This document shows, in pieces, positions 59,309 to 64,000 of a DNA stretch of 64,000 nt. A program made the position numbers and the translations under genes. This DNA comes from Lysinibacillus fusiformis (GTDB lineage Bacteria > Bacillota > Bacilli > Bacillales_A > Planococcaceae): NCBI GenBank assembly GCA_030027265.1, contig JASENG010000002.1, forward strand, positions 248,001-312,000, written 5' to 3'. Under the pieces are notes generated by a model. That model ran no database searches, was not told the DNA's origin, and worked only from the letters and a program-made list of their open reading frames with translations. Position 1 is the first letter of the stretch, and every line of letters starts with the position of its first letter.

Positions 59309-59812
59309 TTGCATTACTATTATCAACCCCGTTACTACCCGTCGCCCTACTCACAAACAGCAATCCAGAATGTGGTAAATTCGCCATTCACGAATCCAAG
59401 CCCAATGCATCATTCAGCTCATCATTCACATACAAATCCTAATATGCGTTATTTAGCTCAACACAACGGAGCCCAAGCGCAACGCGGCGGAAATACACAA
59501 CCATCAAACAGATCTCCTTATCCACCTGTAAATCCTGATCTTCTATATGAATCTGCAAACCAATCAAATAAACTAATGAAAGAAGCAAGTATGGTTCTGG
59601 ATAAATTAGCTTCATCCAAGGAGTTTGGTGCTAGATTAATGGACGTTGCGCAACATTCAAATACCAAAGAAGTCGAGCGCTTAATCCACTCAGTCGGCAT
59701 CACATCAGATGTAGATATCAAGTACAATCCAGATGGTTTAGAACTAGAGTTTAAATCCAAAGTGCAAAATCTCGATTGTTGTAAGCTTTCAATTTCTCTA
59801 CGCTGGCGATAG
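59309..59812 (+). CDS. Hypothetical His/Tyr/Pro-rich protein, possibly spore-associated (167 aa)
   Basis: The first ~75 residues are unstructured and rich in Tyr, His, Asn and Pro (HYYYQPRYYPSPYSQ; PMHHSAHHSHTNP). The last ~85 form a small alpha/beta domain (KLMKEASMVLDKLASSKEFGARLMDVA and SVGITSDVDIKYNPDGLELEF) ending with a C-C pair. TTG start with SD GAGGAGGTG eight bases before. The composition would suit a spore-coat or surface protein, but I know no family. Confidence 0.65.
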   Translation: MHYYYQPRYYPSPYSQTAIQNVVNSPFTNPSPMHHSAHHSHTNPNMRYLAQHNGAQAQRGGNTQPSNRSPYPPVNPDLLYESANQSNKLMKEASMVLDKLASSKEFGARLMDVAQHSNTKEVERLIHSVGITSDVDIKYNPDGLELEFKSKVQNLDCCKLSISLRWR

Positions 59813-59922
59813 AGCAATTGATAGGAAAGATACTTATCCCGTGCTTGTGGAGCTTCACCCAATTGTTAGACACTCTTCTGCCGATTGAAGGTGCCATAGG
59901 TTAAACCACTTTTTAAAAAAAC

Positions 59923-59956
59923 AAAATGCTCAAAGCAAATTTACTTTGAGCATTTT
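59923..59956. terminator. Hairpin after the 59309 gene
   Basis: Perfect AAAATGCTCAAAG (59923-59935) and CTTTGAGCATTTT (59944-59956). Confidence 0.8.
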
Positions 59957-60076
59957 AGGTTATTAAGGATTGGATTATTTATAAAGTGTGTAGTCGATTC
60001 AAGTCCCTCTCAAAATGAAAATCATTAAATCCCGCAGGAAATTCTTAATCCCCCCCTTTAGGAGAAGTCGATTAAC

Positions 60077-60838
60077 TTAGAAATCCGGATTATTTTTTAA
60101 AAAGTTTTGCCATGCATTTTTCATGCCTTGTTCGATTTCTTCTTTCGTAGCGGTTAGTCGCTTTTCCGTTCCTCCATAACCGATTTCTGATTTTTGATTT
60201 CTTAATCCATCAAATATCCCAGCAATAAAGTCATTTAACGGCGCACCAAAAGTATGAAGGCCTACACCGCCTAAGTCTGTATTGACAGCAGGCGGCAGCA
60301 CTTCGACCACTTCCACACTTGTATTCTCTAGTTGTTGACGCAATGTTACTGTAAAGGAATGCATCGCAGCTTTTGTAGCACTATAAATGGGCACCCATAC
60401 ACCTGGTTGTATTGCTAGTCCTGATGTAATGTTGATAATGGTTGCTTCTTTTTGTTTTGTAAGATGTGGAAGCAAAAGCATGGACAAATGAATAGGTCCT
60501 TCCACATTAATGGCCAGCTCGTTTTGATAAAAGCGCCAGTCGTTTTTGGCGTTCAGTAAATTTACTCTTTGCTGTATTCCTGCATTATTTACGAACACAT
60601 TGATTTGCGGAAATTCTTTTATGACCCATTCATATAGCTGAATTCGATCCTGCTCTACTGAAACATCGCAGACTTTCGTATGGAGCTGCGGGTATTTCCT
60701 CTTTGCTTCAGCCAGCTTTTCTTCTCTTCGTCCTACAACGATTACTTCATTTCCTTCTTTCAAAAATTGTTCTGCAAAGGCAAGTCCAATTCCAGATGCC
60801 CCACCTGTTATCAAAATCGTATTTCCGGATAATTTCAT
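60077..60838 (-). CDS. SDR family oxidoreductase (DltE-like)
   Basis: A 253-residue classical SDR: cofactor motif TGGASGIGLAFAEQFL, NNAG (FVNNAGIQQR), catalytic Ser (INITSGLA) and Y-x-x-x-K (YSATKAAMHSF). It most resembles the DltE/YvaG-type group with NAD(P)H-dependent reduction. ATG at 60838 follows GGAGTGG; the ATG three codons earlier lies against it. Substrate unknown. Confidence 0.92.
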   Translation of the reverse strand: MKLSGNTILITGGASGIGLAFAEQFLKEGNEVIVVGRREEKLAEAKRKYPQLHTKVCDVSVEQDRIQLYEWVIKEFPQINVFVNNAGIQQRVNLLNAKNDWRFYQNELAINVEGPIHLSMLLLPHLTKQKEATIINITSGLAIQPGVWVPIYSATKAAMHSFTVTLRQQLENTSVEVVEVLPPAVNTDLGGVGLHTFGAPLNDFIAGIFDGLRNQKSEIGYGGTEKRLTATKEEIEQGMKNAWQNFLKNNPDF

Positions 60839-61089
60839 CGTTACCACTCCAGTAATTTATTTATGCTCTTTTAAATCAGTTGTTCTTCAGTTTGTAAATA
60901 GATATTTCATCTTACTTTAACCTATTCCTTTAGCTCGGGAATTTCAAGAAAAGTGATTTTAGCGCTACATCGATTTACGCCTCCTAAATATGCAGGCAAA
61001 ATCTCTTATCTAATGTTGTTTGTAATTTTAGGTTTTCTAACGCTATTGTTGGCTATACTCGGAAGGAAGGCTTCTTTAAAAAGGTGGAA

Positions 61090-61785
61090 ATGAATGTGGA
61101 CAATATCGGACAAACGACAATCGAACTTATATTTGGATTTATAGCATTATTAATCGCTGCAAAAATTTTAGGGAAAACTCAGATTTCACAGCTGACGCCC
61201 TTTGATTTTATTTCTGCAATGGTTCTTGGAGAACTAGTCGGCAACAGTGTTTATGATGAACATATCAAAATCTGGTCAATTCTCTACGCACTAGCATTAT
61301 GGACAATATTAATTTTTACGGTTGAAAAATTAACGCAAAAGTTCAGAGGCATGCGAAGAACTTTTGAAGGAAATCCATCCATTATTATAAGGCAAGGAAA
61401 AATTGATCGGCAGCAGTTAAGTCAAAACCATTTGGATATTGATCAATTGCAGCAAATGCTCAGGCAGCAAAAAGATATTTTCTCCATTCGCGAGGTTGAA
61501 TATATGATTTTAGAGCCTAATGGACAGATCAGCGTTATGAAAAAACCAAAATACGCATCTCCAACAGTTGAAGATATGAGCTTAAAACAAAAACCAGTCT
61601 ATTTACCGATAACATTAATTAGCGACGGCAAAGTAGTTCTAGATAATTTAAGGGAATCCGGTCATGATGAAGAATGGTTGCTTAAACAGCTAAAGAACAA
61701 GGATATCACCCGATTTGAGGACACATTGTACGCCGAATGGGTAGAAGATGAAGGCTTTTTCTGCTTAAAGATGAATGACCTATGA
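61090..61785 (+). CDS. DUF421 family membrane protein (YetF/YrbG-like)
   Basis: A 231-residue protein: three spans in the first ~75 residues (TIELIFGFIALLIAAKILGK, FISAMVLGELVGNSV, YALALWTILIFTVEKL), then a soluble C-terminal DUF421 domain (GNPSIIIRQGKIDRQQLSQNHLDIDQLQQMLRQQ; SIREVEYMILEPNGQISVM). Common in spore formers, with YetF-type proteins linked to membrane/envelope maintenance. In-frame GTG at 61084 precedes; SD AAGGTGG. Confidence 0.9.
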   Translation: MNVDNIGQTTIELIFGFIALLIAAKILGKTQISQLTPFDFISAMVLGELVGNSVYDEHIKIWSILYALALWTILIFTVEKLTQKFRGMRRTFEGNPSIIIRQGKIDRQQLSQNHLDIDQLQQMLRQQKDIFSIREVEYMILEPNGQISVMKKPKYASPTVEDMSLKQKPVYLPITLISDGKVVLDNLRESGHDEEWLLKQLKNKDITRFEDTLYAEWVEDEGFFCLKMNDL

Positions 61786-61826
61786 ATTATGTATGGACCA
61801 GGTCCTTATACTATTCTCTTCAATTT

Positions 61827-61864
61827 GAAAAAGGACGTCAATCTAGTTAGATTAACGTCCTTCA
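61827..61864. terminator. Terminator between DUF421 and AI-2E genes
   Basis: AAGGACGTCAATCT (61831-61844) and AGATTAACGTCCTT (61849-61862), near-perfect. Confidence 0.8.
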
Positions 61865-61869
61865 AAGCG

Positions 61870-62886
61870 TTACTTCGATAAAATTTGTTTTAAATCTGTT
61901 GTTCCTTTGATCATTTCCACAATGAAGACAAATAGTGGAATTCCAATTACTAGTCCCCAAGCCCCAAATAATAATTCCCCGACCATCAATACCATAAACG
62001 TAAAGAAGATTGGCAGTTTCATCGTGATGGAGTAGAGTTTTGGATTTAAGATATAGGATTCTATCGCATGAATAATCATGATGATTGCGAAAATATACAC
62101 GACATACATAAATCCACCTATTTGGAATGCAATAATCGAGAGCGGAATGAGAGAAATAACAACTCCGATTACAGGCATTAAACCAAAGAAGAAAATCATG
62201 ATTGCCAAGCCTAGAATATTTGGGAATCCTAAGATAAGTAAACCAATAACCGTTAAAACAGTGTTAATAGTTGAAATCATAATTTGAACTTTAATGGCTA
62301 ATCCAAAAGTATTTAAAAAACTAGTACCAAATAGCACCACTTGGTTATATACTTTTTCTGTTTGGATGGTTTTAAAGGACTTGCAAAAGATTTTGATTTT
62401 ATCTATTTCCAAAATAAAAAAGAAGCTCAATAAAAGCGCCATAAACGCTTCCAATAAAAATGTACTGATATCCCCTATTTTATCAAGGATTGTTCCACCA
62501 ATATCTTTTAAAATTCCTTCCATATCAAGATTCAGGATAAACCCATAAATTCTTTCAGGAATCATCTCTCGATATAGTTCAATATTGAAAGACGAGCTTT
62601 GCACAATGATAGCTGATAATTGGCTGATAGCAGCTGGCAAATAACGATAACCGGTAGTTCCTACAACAACCAAAATCAGCGTATACATAAAGATCAATAA
62701 GAGCTTGGGCCGTTTTAATGGTTGGGGCAATATATGTAGAATCTTTACAAATATCGTATAGGCTAGATAAGTGATAATAAATGTTAACAATAAAAAATTT
62801 AATGCATTTGCAAAAAAGAACAGGAGACCGATAATGAAAATCATAATGATCCACTTTAAATTCACTTTATCTTTTAACCAACTCAT
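61870..62886 (-). CDS. AI-2E family transporter
   Basis: A 338-residue polytopic membrane protein with the AI-2E/PerM family pattern: two spans at the start, a long extracellular helical stretch (~residues 85-140), then about five or six spans including TVIGLLILGFPNILGLAIMIFFFGLMPVIGVVISLIPLSI and the closing GAWGLVIGIPLFVFIVEMIKG. Members include autoinducer-2 exporters and Na+/H+ antiporters; function here is not set. SD AAGGAG. Confidence 0.93.
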   Translation of the reverse strand: MSWLKDKVNLKWIIMIFIIGLLFFFANALNFLLLTFIITYLAYTIFVKILHILPQPLKRPKLLLIFMYTLILVVVGTTGYRYLPAAISQLSAIIVQSSSFNIELYREMIPERIYGFILNLDMEGILKDIGGTILDKIGDISTFLLEAFMALLLSFFFILEIDKIKIFCKSFKTIQTEKVYNQVVLFGTSFLNTFGLAIKVQIMISTINTVLTVIGLLILGFPNILGLAIMIFFFGLMPVIGVVISLIPLSIIAFQIGGFMYVVYIFAIIMIIHAIESYILNPKLYSITMKLPIFFTFMVLMVGELLFGAWGLVIGIPLFVFIVEMIKGTTDLKQILSK

Positions 62887-63168
62887 TTTCTATCTCCTTC
62901 ATTTCACATATAACTCCTAGAAAATCAATTTAAATTAAACATGCTGTATTTTATAAATGAAAGTTGCTACTTTCCTTAAAATATAGTTTGATTTTTTAAA
63001 GCGTAGCATGAAAGGACACGTATAAACAATACTAAAACCTTCCTTTTCGACAAGAAATGAGATTTTTCACAAAATAGACATGATTCTAAAATAATATTAG
63101 GTTTAATGCACTTTCTATGGCTGTGATTGCTTGATTGCACTGAGAAATTGCTTTATTAAACTTAAAAA

Positions 63169-63253
63169 TTTACCGGGCATTTTTTGCTTTTATCGGTCAA
63201 TCGTAACTTTATAGGACAGTTTTCGAAATTAACCGGACAATTCTCCCTATAAC
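63169..63253. repeat. Array of short palindrome-like units (third site)
   Basis: TTTACCGGGCATTTTTTGC, TATAGGACAGTTTTCGAAA and TTAACCGGACAATTCTCCC, about 35 bases apart, in the 413-base gap 62887-63299. Related by eye to the 4366 and 12993 arrays. The rest of the gap shows no gene. Confidence 0.45.
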
Positions 63254-63259
63254 ATATGA

Positions 63260-63295
63260 AAGGAGTATGAATCTGTGATTCGATTCATACTCCTT
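63260..63295 (-). terminator. Terminator of the trhO gene
   Basis: Perfect 14-base arms AAGGAGTATGAATC (63260-63273) and GATTCATACTCCTT (63282-63295), just beyond the trhO stop. Confidence 0.75.
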
Positions 63296-63299
63296 GTTA

Positions 63300-64000
63300 T
63301 TAGATATGCTGCCAGTTCTTTTCTAATTCAGAAATAACCGCGCGTACATGCTCATCTGACAGATTATGTTTTGCGATGTAGCGATTGCGAGGATGTTTTG
63401 TACACTCAATCGTACAGCCGCCAAGATGTTTGGCTTCATTTTCTTCTGAAGCTAAAATATGCTTGTTGCATTCCGGGTTGGCACATTTCACGTAACGCTC
63501 GCAAGGAGTGCCATCATAGTGGTCCTTCCCTACTACAACATGCTCTACTTGATTAATAGGTACCGTGATACGCTCGTCAAATACATACATTTGACCATCC
63601 CATAGCTGACCTTTTGCCACTGGATCCTTACTATAAGTTGCAATGCCGCCATGAAGCTGGCCTACATCTTCGCCAATACCTTCAGCCTTCAACCATCCCG
63701 AGAATTTCTCGCAGCGTATTCCGCCTGTACAGTAAGTAAGCACACGTTTCCCTTCGAAGATTTCTTTGTTGGCACGTACCCAGGCAGGTGTATCACGGAA
63801 TGTTTCTACCTCTGGGCGAATTGCTCCGCGGAAGTGCCCCACATCGTACTCGTATGTATTGCGTACATCTAGCACGACTGTGTCTTCACGCTGCATTTCC
63901 TCCATGAACTGGGCAGGCGTTAAATACCTACCCGTAATTTCATGCGGATTTATATCCTCTTCCAAGCCCAGATGCACAAGCTCCGGTCTTGGTCGTACCT
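63300..64000 (-). CDS. trhO: tRNA uridine(34) hydroxylase / rhodanese-domain protein (5' end outside window)
   Basis: The frame is open through the right edge ([26 protein letters not shown]), so the start and the N-terminal ferredoxin-like domain lie beyond the window. The rhodanese domain ([20 protein letters not shown]) has the active Cys in [17 protein letters not shown]-terminal zinc-binding set follows ([30 protein letters not shown]). TrhO hydroxylates U34 of tRNAs on the way to 5-methoxyuridine. About 233 residues are seen of some 320. Confidence 0.95.
   Translation of the reverse strand, partial: VRPRPELVHLGLEEDINPHEITGRYLTPAQFMEEMQREDTVVLDVRNTYEYDVGHFRGAIRPEVETFRDTPAWVRANKEIFEGKRVLTYCTGGIRCEKFSGWLKAEGIGEDVGQLHGGIATYSKDPVAKGQLWDGQMYVFDERITVPINQVEHVVVGKDHYDGTPCERYVKCANPECNKHILASEENEAKHLGGCTIECTKHPRNRYIAKHNLSDEHVRAVISELEKNWQHI

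Noticed and set aside
1-64000. rRNA, tRNA, CRISPR array, prophage, transposase
   Set aside because: None seen on reading both strands; the palindromic arrays lack uniform repeats with unique spacers and have no cas genes.

Overview
The window looks like chromosomal DNA of a low-GC, endospore-forming member of the Bacillales. Proteins of the Lysinibacillus/Solibacillus/Sporosarcina type are the closest fit by eye; this is inference, since no marker such as 16S is present. The reasons are the AT-rich sequence, strong AGGAGG-type ribosome binding sites, TTG/GTG starts, and a Spo0E-like phosphatase, CotF-like spore coat proteins, a CarD-type regulator, YkuS and YndM families. No rRNA, tRNA, IS element, prophage or CRISPR array was seen.

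Layout. 1-8.5 kb: the end of an EAL protein, an orphan HicB-like protein, an S9 peptidase, a frameshifted methyltransferase, a repeat-rich gap, membrane proteins and Tag glycosylase. 8.6-13.3 kb: an interspersed repeat, a small membrane ORF, RDD, VOC, CarD, acyltransferase and GNAT genes. 13.3-17.9 kb: a sulfane-sulfur (persulfide) detoxification cluster on the minus strand: TauE exporter, TusA, rhodanese-metallo-beta-lactamase fusion, DsrE, TusA-rhodanese, two rhodaneses and a CstR-type repressor. Four ATACC-N6-GGTAT operator-like sites lie along it. 18-30 kb: thioesterase, YhdH-type reductase, GH25-LysM hydrolase, lipoproteins, an SDR gene, a CotF/CotF/AdhB spore cluster, a possible small RNA with a 12-codon ORF, a ferredoxin-NADP reductase, AIM24, and an ECF sigma factor with a DUF4179 partner.

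30.4-37.6 kb is unusually rich in GNAT acetyltransferases (seven), with DinB, tandem zinc-ribbon proteins and an AraC/GyrI regulator. 37.8-52.5 kb: NUDIX and HAD hydrolases, GGDEF, aldo/keto reductase, an MFS exporter divergent from an HxlR regulator, an LprI lipoprotein, a TetR/ABC-2 pair, PAP2, YkuS and an ABC exporter with two permeases. 52.8-56.7 kb is a thiamine-precursor uptake operon under a TPP riboswitch. 56.8-64 kb: Spo0E-like, SET domain, PAS-GGDEF, a possible spore protein, SDR, DUF421, an AI-2E family transporter and the start-truncated TrhO gene.

Two genes carry one-base deletions in homopolymer runs (about 3594 and 21321), and a HAD hydrolase lacks a canonical start codon (39116). 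These could be real decay, slippage or sequencing errors. Several intergenic gaps hold repeats: a diverged duplication of about 180 bp (4164 and 4621), arrays of short palindromic TTTTTCCGGTTAT-like units (4.4, 13.1 and 63.2 kb) and a three-copy hairpin family (7.08, 27.61 and 52.16 kb).
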